Part shown: positions 16,871 through 27,300 of the stretch, piece by piece
How the letters are laid out: every line of letters starts with the position of its first letter
How positions within the stretch are numbered: the first letter of the stretch is position 1
Source of the DNA: Chitinispirillum sp.
GTDB lineage: Bacteria; Fibrobacterota; Chitinivibrionia; Chitinivibrionales; Chitinispirillaceae
Direction of reading: 5' to 3'
DNA length: 44,575 nt
Assembly: GCA_007115975.1 (NCBI GenBank)
Contig: SKJJ01000123.1
Location: 1-44,575 of the forward strand
Notes under the pieces: generated by a model
What the model was told of the DNA's origin: nothing
Seen by the model: only the letters and a program-made list of their open reading frames with translations
The model's database searches: none
Made by a program: the position numbers and the translations under genes

Positions 16871-18151
16871 TTATTGAGAAAAGACAAAAGGAAACACAAC
16901 TTCGGTTACATCCCCCGGTTTATCAATTCGATCAAAATTCCACCTTCTTATCCTGCCGATAACCTGGTTATTAAATTCATTATCTCCGGTTGTCGACTCA
17001 GTTACCTCAGCAAAGATGACCTTTCCAAATTCATCAATGGCAAATTTAACAGTAACTCTACCACCAAGTCCGGGCACTTCACGCAGGCGTCTGTTGTAGA
17101 TATGACGTAACGCAGCCATATTCTGCATAACCACACGCTGAATGCTTGCTCTGCTTCTTCCACCGGTAAGGGCCCCGCCTTTGGTCAAATCAGGAGCAGT
17201 GACTTTTAGTTCGCCTCGTTTTTTGAGATCGAGATTGCCGCCACCACCACTCATCAGACTTCCAAGAAGATCATCGATACCACCGCCGCCACCACCGTGA
17301 CCACTACCATACCCGGTACCTGAACCTATTCCTGAAACACCTCGTCTTCCAGCCCCGGAGCTCCCCCCGGTTTTAAGACCACCGACACCAGAGAGTACCG
17401 CATCAATACCGCTTGCAAAACCGCCTTCGCCGAACATATCGGCAGAAGCAACGGATTTACCGGTAATTTGCCCAGAGATAATACCTAAGACTCCTGTAGC
17501 TGTAGCTCTGGCTCGCGGATCACCACCACCGCCGGTTGAACCACCGGATCCGGTTGATCTGTCTTCAGTGAGCTTTTTTCTTTCCTGAGGAACCTCTTCC
17601 TCCTTTTTCTCCTCTTCATCGATTGAAGCATCGATCTCATCGGTTATAAGCCTTGCAGTTCTCTCCTCAGGCAACCTTTCGAAGAAATCAGTAGCAACGT
17701 GTACAATTTCCATTGTACTCATCCATAAACCCAAACCTATAGCCAAAAGCAGCACAATAAGCTCTACATTCCTCAATCGCTTATCTTTTTCTACCGCGAA
17801 GATATCTGCCCTCTCCCTCAATCTCTGGGCATACTCTTCATCAGTAAGTACTCTTCCGGGTTCATCCTCCTCATCGTCGTCATTATCGGATGAGGGTCTG
17901 TTTGCAGGTGACTGAGCCACAGTAGTCGCTTTTAGTTCAACTAACTCAACCTCAGCACCAAGCGCACTGAATTGGGAACGGACCCTGCTGGCTTCCTCCT
18001 CATCCGCCTCCTTGCGAATGCATACCAGCTTTTGTGTTACAGCATTGTAGACCACATCAGCCGTTGTTCCGGACACACGAGCTATCTCCTCAGCAATGCG
18101 GGTAGCAATCGTTGGGTCCTCACATTTTTTGATAAGGATTTTGTACTTCAC
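16871..18151 (-). CDS. AgmX/GltJ-like TonB-type energy transducer
   Basis: 426 residues from GTG with GGGAG 9 nt upstream. A cytosolic N-terminal domain (about 1-80, alpha/beta pattern) and an acidic linker precede one membrane helix (about 130-150, 'ELIVLLLAIGLGLWMS'). A Lys/Glu linker and a long Gly/Ser-rich flexible region (about 200-315, 'GSGTGYGSGHGGGGGGIDDL') suit spanning the periplasm. The last 95 residues are an AgmX/PglI TonB-like tail ('LRHIYNRRLREVPGLGGRV', 'IRRWNFD'). A cytosolic domain, single helix and TonB-like tail recall Myxococcus AgmX/GltJ. It follows the ExbD genes with a 2-nt gap, so it is probably driven by that motor. Confidence 0.82.
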   Translation of the reverse strand: MKYKILIKKCEDPTIATRIAEEIARVSGTTADVVYNAVTQKLVCIRKEADEEEASRVRSQFSALGAEVELVELKATTVAQSPANRPSSDNDDDEEDEPGRVLTDEEYAQRLRERADIFAVEKDKRLRNVELIVLLLAIGLGLWMSTMEIVHVATDFFERLPEERTARLITDEIDASIDEEEKKEEEVPQERKKLTEDRSTGSGGSTGGGGDPRARATATGVLGIISGQITGKSVASADMFGEGGFASGIDAVLSGVGGLKTGGSSGAGRRGVSGIGSGTGYGSGHGGGGGGIDDLLGSLMSGGGGNLDLKKRGELKVTAPDLTKGGALTGGRSRASIQRVVMQNMAALRHIYNRRLREVPGLGGRVTVKFAIDEFGKVIFAEVTESTTGDNEFNNQVIGRIRRWNFDRIDKPGDVTEVVFPFVFSQ

Positions 18152-18153
18152 CG

Positions 18154-18651
18154 TTAGCTCTCCCTTTCCATGACAGCGAAATTCATTCTATTATAACCTG
18201 CACTGCCACACGTGTGCATAATCTTAAAAAGCACATCAAATTCAATGTTTTTATCAACTTGGATAACGATTTGCCCAAGGACCTGATTAAGAGCTCCCCG
18301 TCGAACCAAGTCCTCTTCCTCTGCAAGAGCAACTTCAAGCCTATCAAATAGTTCCTGAATTATTGGAGCATGATCGTCCGGTGGTATTTCTCGTACATCT
18401 TCAGTGGGAACCAGAGACTGGTTATCCAGCAGAATCATGTCATTGGTAACAGCCAACTGGAGAGTCACCTCTTCCGGTCGTCGTTTTGATTCGGAATTGG
18501 GTAAAACAAGATTGTCGGCATTGGTTACCAATCCACCTTCAGCTGAATAGTTCTGTAACAAGAACACCAGGAGAATAGTCAGTACATCAAGAAGAGAGGT
18601 AATGTTAAACTGCGCTTCGTCTTTCTTTTTGTTAAATCTTCCGTGTGCCAT
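18154..18651 (-). CDS. ExbD/TolR-type protein with intact proton-binding Asp
   Basis: 165 residues from ATG. An N-terminal cytosolic stub is followed by a single transmembrane helix (about 18-36) with the family pattern 'FNITSLLDVLTILLVFLL', in which Asp corresponds to the essential ExbD Asp25/TolR Asp23. The remainder (about 45-165) is the periplasmic domain, ending in the conserved 'YNRMNFAVMERES' strand. It uses the proton gradient through the ExbB/TolQ channel to drive movement. Encoded one base after the larger ExbD paralogue and two bases before the AgmX-like gene, so stoichiometric expression is likely. Confidence 0.9.
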   Translation of the reverse strand: MAHGRFNKKKDEAQFNITSLLDVLTILLVFLLQNYSAEGGLVTNADNLVLPNSESKRRPEEVTLQLAVTNDMILLDNQSLVPTEDVREIPPDDHAPIIQELFDRLEVALAEEEDLVRRGALNQVLGQIVIQVDKNIEFDVLFKIMHTCGSAGYNRMNFAVMERES

Positions 18652-18652
18652 A

Positions 18653-19441
18653 TTAACTCCTCAACTTGGATATGGAGATGTTGGGGAATTCCGCTGCCCT
18701 TGAAGCATCCATAATCTGAATAATCTTATCATAAATCACTTCATTCTCGGCAGCGATGATAATATCCTCATTATCATCAGCATCAGGATATCTGTCCTTT
18801 ATCCTCATAAGCCTGTTTCGTAGCTCATCGTAGGCTGAAAGGGGCCTCTTTACAAAATCTCCAGGATTATTTACAACAATCATCCTTCTGGGATTAGTTA
18901 GGGCAAACACAGTATCGCCAGCACTGACATTCTCAAGAGATACTCCCTCTGCATCGGTAATCATCTCACCATATCGGGAATAGAGGCGTTCAAGGACATT
19001 CCTGTCGGCATCTGTGGTGTAAAGAAAAATCTCATCACGCTCATACACGGTGAACTCTCTTCCCGTCGATGGATGGGTTGCGGTTTCACCGGGTGTGTAT
19101 TCCAGAAGGTGTTCGGTAAGATCCAGTCTGCAGATATATTTGTGAAACTCCCTGTAGTAGAGACTTGGCATAAATCCCCCCCTTGCACCAAGTGTTACCA
19201 ATGAGTCGGTAACAATGGCAGTAAGGATCAATTTATTGCTGTCGTCCTGCTCAGTTCGTTCGGTAACAGCTTCACGGGTCTGAGATCCTCTACTTTCAGG
19301 CAGTCGTATATCGATAATTGCTATTTTAGCAAATTCCGAAGTGACCAGAAGCATAGGGATCAACACTACCATCAAGTTCATAAATGGCTTTAGATCCATT
19401 TCACTGCTCTTCATGTTTGGTTTTCTAATTTTGTTCGCCAT
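18653..19441 (-). CDS. ExbD/TolR-type protein with Asn in place of the proton-binding Asp
   Basis: 262 residues from ATG, about 100 longer than a typical ExbD. The N-terminal helix (about 15-38, 'MDLKPFMNLMVVLIPMLL') aligns without gaps to the ExbD pattern NVTPFIDVMLVLLIIFM, placing Asn (codon AAC) at the invariant Asp. The periplasmic region carries an insertion of about 80 residues (about 80-165) before the standard C-terminal 'IIIAAENEVIYDKIIQIMD' block. This suggests a structural, non-proton-carrying partner of the shorter ExbD next to it. The gene sits 23 nt after the ExbB/TolQ gene. Family assignment is firm; the consequence of the Asn is inference. Confidence 0.88.
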   Translation of the reverse strand: MANKIRKPNMKSSEMDLKPFMNLMVVLIPMLLVTSEFAKIAIIDIRLPESRGSQTREAVTERTEQDDSNKLILTAIVTDSLVTLGARGGFMPSLYYREFHKYICRLDLTEHLLEYTPGETATHPSTGREFTVYERDEIFLYTTDADRNVLERLYSRYGEMITDAEGVSLENVSAGDTVFALTNPRRMIVVNNPGDFVKRPLSAYDELRNRLMRIKDRYPDADDNEDIIIAAENEVIYDKIIQIMDASRAAEFPNISISKLRS

Positions 19442-19464
19442 GAATCATCCTCTCATCCAGCGAT

Positions 19465-20091
19465 TTACTCTTCAACAAGGTTAATGAGTTTGGCAGTTTT
19501 TTCATCCAGTTCTTCAATAACACTGTCAGACTTTGATGCCAGAAGACCATGCACAAGCAGAGTCGGAATAGCAGCAATAAGACCAAAAAGAGTGGTTGAC
19601 ATAGCAACGGAAATACCGGTTGCAAGTGCCTGAGCTCTCTGTGCGGCAGGAACATTAGCCACAGCGTCAAAAGCAAGCATCAGCCCGTAAATAGTACCCA
19701 TCAGCCCAAGAAGAGTTGCAAGGTTTGCAAGAGTCGGCATCAAAGGTATAAAACGACCGATTTTAGGAGTTTCAGTAAGAAAAACCTCATCAACTGCTTT
19801 CTGTACAGCTTTTGTTCCGTTACCACGGTTTTTAAGAATTGCTACAACACCCTGAGCGAGAGGAGTTTTTTGTGACTGTGCGAATTTAATCGCTTTATCA
19901 TACTCTCCTGATTTCAAGAATTTTGATATACCAGCCATAAAAGCCCCTGTACCGGTCCCGCACTTAAAAAACAGAAAATAAGTTCTCTCAATCATCAGAC
20001 CTATACAAGAGAATCCGATAATAAGAATAGCCCACATTGCAAAACTTCCAGGAGAACGGAAACCCTCAACCATGAACATTACTAACTGCAT
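19465..20091 (-). CDS. ExbB/TolQ/MotA-type proton channel
   Basis: 208 residues from ATG. Three membrane segments: about 13-33, then two C-terminal helices at about 115-142 and 160-185. The hallmark 'LATLLGLMGTIYGLMLAF' and 'LATGISVAMSTTLFGLIAAIP' stretches carry the conserved Thr/Gly residues of the ion pore. It forms the pentameric inner-membrane stator that surrounds the ExbD helices. Order (channel, two ExbD, AgmX-like) mirrors AglR-AglQ-AglS of Myxococcus gliding and other specialised Tol/Exb motors; it is not the housekeeping Tol-Pal operon, since no tolA, tolB or pal genes adjoin it. Confidence 0.92.
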   Translation of the reverse strand: MQLVMFMVEGFRSPGSFAMWAILIIGFSCIGLMIERTYFLFFKCGTGTGAFMAGISKFLKSGEYDKAIKFAQSQKTPLAQGVVAILKNRGNGTKAVQKAVDEVFLTETPKIGRFIPLMPTLANLATLLGLMGTIYGLMLAFDAVANVPAAQRAQALATGISVAMSTTLFGLIAAIPTLLVHGLLASKSDSVIEELDEKTAKLINLVEE

Positions 20092-20208
20092 CTTTAACTC
20101 CTTTCATAAACATAAAACGTAAAGTTATTAGAAAATGTTACACATTTCTAAAAAAAACGAGATCCATTGAATATAGTATTTCTACTCCTTTCATCCGGTG
20201 ATATCAAC

Positions 20209-23200
20209 TTAGTTATTCCTCAGTGCTGCTATTTTTTCCTGTTCTTGTACTATGTTTCTTCTTGTTTCTGTTTCTATACGAGACAACTGCCGCACCTTCT
20301 CCTCAACAGGAATTTCCATCTGTAATATTCTTTCTATACGACGCATAGTTCTGTTATACTCTTCATCCCTCCATGTTTCTGCAGCAAGTGCAGCAGCAGC
20401 GGAATCAACTTCAGGAACCCATTGAACAATCTCAATATCAAGCGCTTCTGAACCAGGATGAATATAATCGATTCTGTCACGCATTTTATCAACCCACGGA
20501 CTCTGAGCAATTCCGATTTCAGCCGCGATCATTAACCCCTCTTCATATTTTGGAACAGCCGCATCCTGTGCATGAAGATTTCGCATTTCAAGTTCCTCTT
20601 GATAAAACGCCCGCTCGTCATCATCCAGACCATCTGGAATCGGAGCATTAAGGAATGTCAGACCTACCTCCTCCAGTATCTGCCCCTGGCGATAGGCCAT
20701 TTCCATGGCTCTGTCCATGGATTCCACTATATATTCACCCATGATGTTCTGATCTTTCGCCCATTCAATATTCTGGAAAAAGTAATCCTGTGCCCTTATA
20801 TAGTACGGCTCCAAACTTGATAGGACCTGAATACGACCCGCGACCTGTTGATCCTTTGAACCAAAGAGTGTCTGATCCGCCACAGCTTCAGCCATATCCA
20901 CAAATCCCATCCCGATCATATGGGTACTGCGCATCGTCCACTCCTGAACCCCAAGTTCAATTGCCCGTGCAAAGTACTGGGCAGGTACCGCCAGAGCTTC
21001 TGTCTTTGCGGTTATTTTTCTCTGCATCTCTCTTTCATTGGACGCAACAAGTTCAACACTCATGAATTCTCTATAATATAGTTCACCTATCCGGTAATAA
21101 GACCGTGCTACACTTTCAACATCCATATCAGCGGTCGCACTGTACTCCTGATACACTTTTGTAGCAAGCAGGTAGTTCTCTTTTGCATCATCGAAACGTT
21201 CCAGATCAAAAAATGCATCACCTGCCCTTGTAAGCGCCTCAACCTGCTGGTACCGATCATGGGTGTAGGTTCTGGCGAATTTAGCGAAAGCTTCTGCCAT
21301 TTTTGCTTTCTCACCCATTTCCATATAGGAGAGCCCGATAGAGAAAGCTCCTTCGGATGCAAACTCAGATTGAGGATACCTTTCTATAACCAGATTATAG
21401 ATATCGATAGCCATCTGGTAGTGCTCACCTCTTTCGTACAGCAAACCGGCATTATAAAGGGCCTGGGGTGTTTGCTCATTATCAGGGAACCACTCAAATA
21501 CTTTTTTATACATATTCCCGGATAAATCATATTTACCCAGATGTTCATATGCCTCTGAAGCACTGGAAAGAGCGGGTATGGAGTAATCAGGTTCATTTAT
21601 CTGCTGAGCACCAGCGACGTAGATCCTTGCAGCATCTTCATACATATCAGCTCTTTCATAATTTTTTGCTGAACGGATAAAGGCATCTTTAAGCAAGGAT
21701 GATTGTGGGAAATGTGTACCCATTTGGAAGAAAACCTCTGCAGCACGAGAGAAATTAACGGCTTCCTCATAGCTTACACCAGCCTCATACCATCCACGAT
21801 CAGCGACTTTACTTGAAGGATACTTACTGTATATGGACATGAAAACTGCAGCAGCTTCCACAAATTCCCTGCGTTGGCTTAAAGTTTCAGCATTCCTGTA
21901 GATAGAAGCAGCGGCGAGATCAACAATTTCCTCATATTCACCAGTTCCAACCTGCTCTCGTGCAAGAAGTCGATCATACATTTCAAGCGCATTATCATAT
22001 TGCCTGTTGAAAGAGTATGAATTACCCAGCATGCGAAGTGCACGACTGGCGATTTCTGCATCAGAATAATTTTCAGCAATCCTGCTGAAAGTACTGATTG
22101 CTTCGTTGTATGCTTTCGCTTCATAATGAATATTTCCTGCAAGGAACAGTACATTGGCAGCCTGATCACTCTGAGGGAACCTGTTCACAAACCGGTCAAC
22201 ATAGCTGATCAAGTCCCGTGTTGCGGGAAGCGGGTACACCTGCTCATCATTGAGGTCTTGAGCAGCCATTACCCTTTTGCGATTATTATCGAGGGCTACA
22301 ATTGCGTTATATGCAGCATCCTCCTGAGAGATCTCTACCGGGCTTTTTGCCTCATCAATCTGAGCCCTGCGCCTTTCTCGCTCTTCAGGATCCATTCCCA
22401 ATGTATCAATTGTGGTTCTGTACTCAGGATAGGTCGAAAGATCAGCCATGGCTACAAAGTCATAAAATTCGGCAGCTTTGGCATAATTACCCAATTGACT
22501 GTGTATTTCCGCAACATTATACTTGTATTCGTACACTTTCCATTTTTCCTCGGGAAATCTATCAAAAAACTCATGATACCGCTGCATTGCATTTTCGTAA
22601 AAAGACCGCTCTCTTCTGCTTTGAGCCAGGGAGTGGTAATAGATAGCAAGATTCCCCAGTGCATTAACCATTGCATCACGCGCCTTATCAATGACCACCT
22701 TCTCCCCGGAGTTCCTTGAATACCACTGACTTCCCGGACCATAGTCGTCAACCAAGCTCTCTCTATGTTTATTAGCCTCTTCAGGTTCTCTTTTAATCAC
22801 ATAGGACTCAATGAGGTATTGACGGGCAATTGGAGCCTGACTGTACATGGGAAATCTATCAAGAGCCAGATTCAGAGCAACTATAGCATCATCAAACTGA
22901 CCGTGAGTATAGTTTTTTTCACCAATCATATAGATAACCTGTGCAATATAGGGTCTGTCCCCGACTCTCCTAAAGTAGCGTAAGGCTTCCCGTGCACCAT
23001 CAGCCATATCTGAAAAGGAGATAGCCATAAACTCCAGAGCCATTCCCCTGAATTCCTGTCGCTGATATCTGCCCGCATCACACATCTCAACATAGGAGTG
23101 AAAAAGCTCCACAGCTTTATCAAAATCTCCGATATTATAATGAACTTCAGCCTTACGGTAATGCACCATCTCCCAGGTCTGTATATCGATCTCATTTTGT

Positions 23201-23865
23201 TTCACTCTGCTCAAAAACTCCAGTGCTTCCACATTATTGTGCTCCAGATAGGCAAAATCACCCAAGCGGAAATTTGCAGCAGAAGCACGCGGATCATTGG
23301 GAAACCTTTCCACCAATTTCAAAAACCACTCACGTGCATCATCGATGCTTCCGCCAATGAGGTTGATATTACCAATCTGATAATATGCCTCGCTTACTCT
23401 TCCGAAAGCAGGATATTCCTCTATAAGGCGTTTGTACATATCTGTTGCTTTACTGTAATTAGGCCGGGGATCAACAGGCTCGGGTCCAACAGGCCTTCTT
23501 TCCCACTGGTTCATATCTTTTTCGTACTGTTCCCTTGCCCTTACAAACGAATCTCTCCCCAAATCGTAATACAGTGAACCCAAAGTGAACATTACTTCAG
23601 CACACCTGTCTGACCTTCTAACAGCACACCCTTCCAGTAGTTTTTCATATCTGTCGACAATCTCTTCCAGAGTTCTTCCGGTAGGACGACTCTCCTGTGC
23701 GGCGGCCTGGCGCTGCTCCACCGTCCTTCTCTTTTCGGCTTCAAGCCTAGCGATCTCTCTTTCGATCTCTTCTCTGGACTGCCCCTGCACTGAAAACGGT
23801 AAGGCTATTGCGCCTGCGGCAATTATAACCAAAAGTGAAAAAACTGTTTTTCTCCTGGTGTCCAT
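20209..23865 (-). CDS. Giant exported TPR protein, AgmU/GltD-like
   Basis: 1218 residues from the ATG at 23865, preferred over TTG 23871 because GGAGAG lies about 7 nt upstream. Signal peptide (about 1-30, cleavage after 'FSVQG'), then a coiled coil (31-60), then about 20 TPR/YbgF-like units to about residue 990 ('AREWFLKLVERFPNDPRASA', 'AIDIYNLVIERYPQSEFASE'), a helical tail and a final coiled coil ('ETRRNIVQEQEKIAALRNN'). It is a periplasmic scaffold. In Myxococcus the Agl/Glt machine includes a TPR protein of similar size (AgmU/GltD). First gene of the cluster that continues into ExbB, ExbD, ExbD and AgmX after a 117-nt gap. Confidence 0.85.
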   Translation of the reverse strand: MDTRRKTVFSLLVIIAAGAIALPFSVQGQSREEIEREIARLEAEKRRTVEQRQAAAQESRPTGRTLEEIVDRYEKLLEGCAVRRSDRCAEVMFTLGSLYYDLGRDSFVRAREQYEKDMNQWERRPVGPEPVDPRPNYSKATDMYKRLIEEYPAFGRVSEAYYQIGNINLIGGSIDDAREWFLKLVERFPNDPRASAANFRLGDFAYLEHNNVEALEFLSRVKQNEIDIQTWEMVHYRKAEVHYNIGDFDKAVELFHSYVEMCDAGRYQRQEFRGMALEFMAISFSDMADGAREALRYFRRVGDRPYIAQVIYMIGEKNYTHGQFDDAIVALNLALDRFPMYSQAPIARQYLIESYVIKREPEEANKHRESLVDDYGPGSQWYSRNSGEKVVIDKARDAMVNALGNLAIYYHSLAQSRRERSFYENAMQRYHEFFDRFPEEKWKVYEYKYNVAEIHSQLGNYAKAAEFYDFVAMADLSTYPEYRTTIDTLGMDPEERERRRAQIDEAKSPVEISQEDAAYNAIVALDNNRKRVMAAQDLNDEQVYPLPATRDLISYVDRFVNRFPQSDQAANVLFLAGNIHYEAKAYNEAISTFSRIAENYSDAEIASRALRMLGNSYSFNRQYDNALEMYDRLLAREQVGTGEYEEIVDLAAASIYRNAETLSQRREFVEAAAVFMSIYSKYPSSKVADRGWYEAGVSYEEAVNFSRAAEVFFQMGTHFPQSSLLKDAFIRSAKNYERADMYEDAARIYVAGAQQINEPDYSIPALSSASEAYEHLGKYDLSGNMYKKVFEWFPDNEQTPQALYNAGLLYERGEHYQMAIDIYNLVIERYPQSEFASEGAFSIGLSYMEMGEKAKMAEAFAKFARTYTHDRYQQVEALTRAGDAFFDLERFDDAKENYLLATKVYQEYSATADMDVESVARSYYRIGELYYREFMSVELVASNEREMQRKITAKTEALAVPAQYFARAIELGVQEWTMRSTHMIGMGFVDMAEAVADQTLFGSKDQQVAGRIQVLSSLEPYYIRAQDYFFQNIEWAKDQNIMGEYIVESMDRAMEMAYRQGQILEEVGLTFLNAPIPDGLDDDERAFYQEELEMRNLHAQDAAVPKYEEGLMIAAEIGIAQSPWVDKMRDRIDYIHPGSEALDIEIVQWVPEVDSAAAALAAETWRDEEYNRTMRRIERILQMEIPVEEKVRQLSRIETETRRNIVQEQEKIAALRNN

Positions 23866-24342
23866 TAACAACTCTCCTTTAATACCAAATTAAATATTCA
23901 TTTAATGCTAATGTGTAGTAATATAATCTCTGTTGCTTCAGGCTACACATCTTTACCCCATAAATTATGACTAAAAAAAACAACCTGTGAAATCACTTTA
24001 CTACATGCTCTTTAGCTGATTTATCTCAGAAATTTTACAGCGGCTCTCCGCTACCTCCATTTTCACACCCGTATTTTAAGGGTTTAAACTGGAGAGGATT
24101 ACAATTATATACTTCTACCCCCAATTTTGTCAATATAATCAAACAACAAACTGGTAATGCTATATTGAAAAAAAGTTTTTCCCACTTACATAAGCAAGTT
24201 TTTTATAATCAGTTAGCTCTAATATAGGTAAAAACCATTGCCTGGTAGTGTCACAATGCTTGAAAACCGGATATTTAGAAAAATAGTTCTCCATTAAGTA
24301 ATTTCAAATGAGTACGGTACAAAACAGAAGAAGGGTACTTCA
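23866..24342. other. Divergent intergenic region
   Basis: AT-rich spacer between two outward-facing genes; it must hold promoters for both the motor cluster (minus) and the peptidase-barrel gene (plus). Several TATAAT-like hexamers occur but none with a well-spaced -35 that I would trust. No ORF, tRNA or repeat was seen. Confidence 0.5.
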
Positions 24343-27300
24343 ATGAAAAGAATGGTTATTATACTGTTGTATATGCTTTTTTGGTCAAATAGCTGTTTTG
24401 GCTTTGGAAAAAATAAGGTACAGTACCAAACGCTACACTGGGATGCTTTCAAAACGCCGCATTTTGAGCTCTATTTTCACCAAAACCAGGGCGATCTTCC
24501 TGCAATATCATTCCTCTGGCTTGAAGAGATATATGATGATCTAAGCAGCCGCTTTCAATTTGCCCATCAAGAACCTATACCGGTGATTCTTTACGGCAGC
24601 CCCAACCTCTTTGAACAAACAAATATCATCACCGAGATAATCCCTGAAGGAGTGGGCGGATTCACCGAACTATTTCAAAACCGAGTAGCACTACCTTTTA
24701 ATGGTTCCTACAAAGAATTTCGCCACGTGCTGCACCACGAAATGATCCATGCCTTTGTTTTCGGATTTTTCGGTGAAGGCGGGGCATTTTTCAGAAATGC
24801 GGTGACACAGGTACCCCTTTGGTTACATGAAGGCCTGGCAGAGTTTCTCTCCTCCGGCTGGAACAGTGAAGCAGATATGTTTATGATTGACAGAACTATC
24901 AATAGTACGATACCCCTGCCCGGCCCCCAAATGGGTGGTTATATGGCTTATAAGGGAGGACAATCTTTTCTCTACTTTTTATACTGTTCAAGAGGAGCTG
25001 CCCTTTTCAATCAATTTCTGCTGACATTCAAAGAGACCCGCTCGGTGGAGAATTCACTTGAAAAGATCTATGAAAAAGATCTTCGACAGCTTGGTGAACA
25101 GTGGCGCAATGAATTAAAGCGCCTATATTGGCCGGAAATAGGCATCCGTACTCCGCCGGAACTGATTGGACTAAAGGTAACAGACAAGATTTCAGAAAAA
25201 AGTCGATTTAACCTTCGCCCCAGATTATCTCCGGATGGAGAGCTGATCGCCTTTTATACAGACCTACGGGATTACACCCAAATAGTGATAACCGACAGAG
25301 ACGGAAAAATCATGCACCGCATAAACCACAGGGCTTATGATACGGGTGTGGAGTCATTTTACCCATTTCGCAGCGGACTGAGTTGGTCGCCGGATGGATC
25401 AAAAATTGCATTTGTCACTAAAAAGCAGGGAGCTGACGAGATAAGAATTGTAAACATCCAGGATAAAAAGCTGTACAAAGTTATCAATCTGCCCTTTTCA
25501 TTTGTAAGCTCACCGGACTGGTCACCTGATGGTAATTATCTGGTATTTTCAGCTATTGAAAAAGACCGGCAGAATCTCTATCTGTATAATTTTCAAACCG
25601 ACAGCACCACGGCTCTAACCAGCACCATCACCGCAGAGTTCACGCCCCGTTTTTCTCCGGACAACCGACGAGTAATCTATTCGGTACAGGACACCTGCGG
25701 AACAATCCCTTTGCCGGTAAACACCCACAATCTCCCCGCGCACAATTTGGCTTACATAAACCTAGCAGAGATGACCTCTCACAAGTTAACAAACAATCCC
25801 TGGAATGAAAAGGAGCCCTCTTTTTCTCCCGACGGAGCCAGCATTGTTTTTGTTTCGGACAGAAACGGTATAGACAACTTGTACACCGGGCCATTTTCTT
25901 CACCCGCCGAAGCCCTGCCCCTAACCGATTTTATCGGCAGTAGTTCCTCTCCTGACTGGTGTAAAAAGGGATCAACTGTTGTCTTTGAGCATTTTCAAAA
26001 CCAGAGCTGGAACATCTGGTCTATCGACAATCCGGAAGACAAACAGCTCAGTGACACACTTGAACAGACGATGTGGAAAAAAGCCATGCTTGACAGCAGT
26101 GTTCATTTTTTCCGCAAACCACCCACCCACGCCCCCATCGACTCATCAGAAGCTGATGTTGAATCAGAAACTGACAATAACCAATCACCTACCCCAAAAG
26201 AGATATCTGAAGACCAGCAGTCTATTCCCTGGAGCCCAACAGGAGAAACACCGCACAGCACTCCCTACCGACTGAAATTCTCACCAGACCTGATTTCTTT
26301 TGGTTTGGGAATAAACACCTACTACGGCATTGCCGGCCAGTGGTTTTTAACTTTCAGCGATTTGATGGGAGATCATCGCGTTGCTGTAGCAGGCGATATT
26401 CAGGGGCGGTTTGATGAGTACATGCACCTGTATTTCTCCTACTCTTATCTTAGGAGACGGTTGAATATCACAGCAGGCACCTACTACAGTAAAGATTATT
26501 CCTATGAAAGTATCTTTAACAAAATATACCACGACACCGACTTTGGCGCCTTTATACATATGAATTATCCTTTTTCTAAATTTTCCCGAACAGATTTACA
26601 TCTGTTTGCAAGAAGAATCGAGCGTGAAGCGTACAAAAGTGAAGCAGAGAAGATAACTTCACACACTATCCTACCAAGTGTACACTATGTATATGACGAT
26701 ATTCTCTGGGGCATCACCGGGCCACTTACCGGTAGACGGACAAGAACCCGTTTGTCGGTTTCCCCGCCACTTGAATTCATCAACAATCCGTTTATCTCTT
26801 TCGATTCGGACGTTCGCTCATATATACACATAAACAAACAGTTTGTGTGGGCAAACCGCCTTGCAGTTGGAGCAAGCCTGCCCCTTGGTGATGAACCAGC
26901 TGCCCGTCGCTTTTTCCTTGGAGGAAATGACAACTGGTTCAATTACCGAATTAATTTAGAGAACTACCGGGAAAATCTGACCAATACATTTTACTCAGAA
27001 TTTATGGCTCCGTTGAGAGGCTGGAATTACATAGACATTACCGGTGAAAGAGCGTTACTTTTCAATACCGAATTCAGATTTCCATTCATCAGAGAGTTCT
27101 CAATAGCCTGGCCTCTGCCTCTGAGGATTCGTTATATAAACGGAGCACTGTTTGCTGATGCTGGAAACGCCTGGGACCGTGAAGAGCAAAAAGCGTTTTG
27201 GCCCCTTCCTCCAAAGATCTATGGCGGAGTTGGCATGGGAATGCGAGCAAATCTGGGAATGTTTGTTTTACGATACGACCGAGGCTGGCCCACAGACTGG

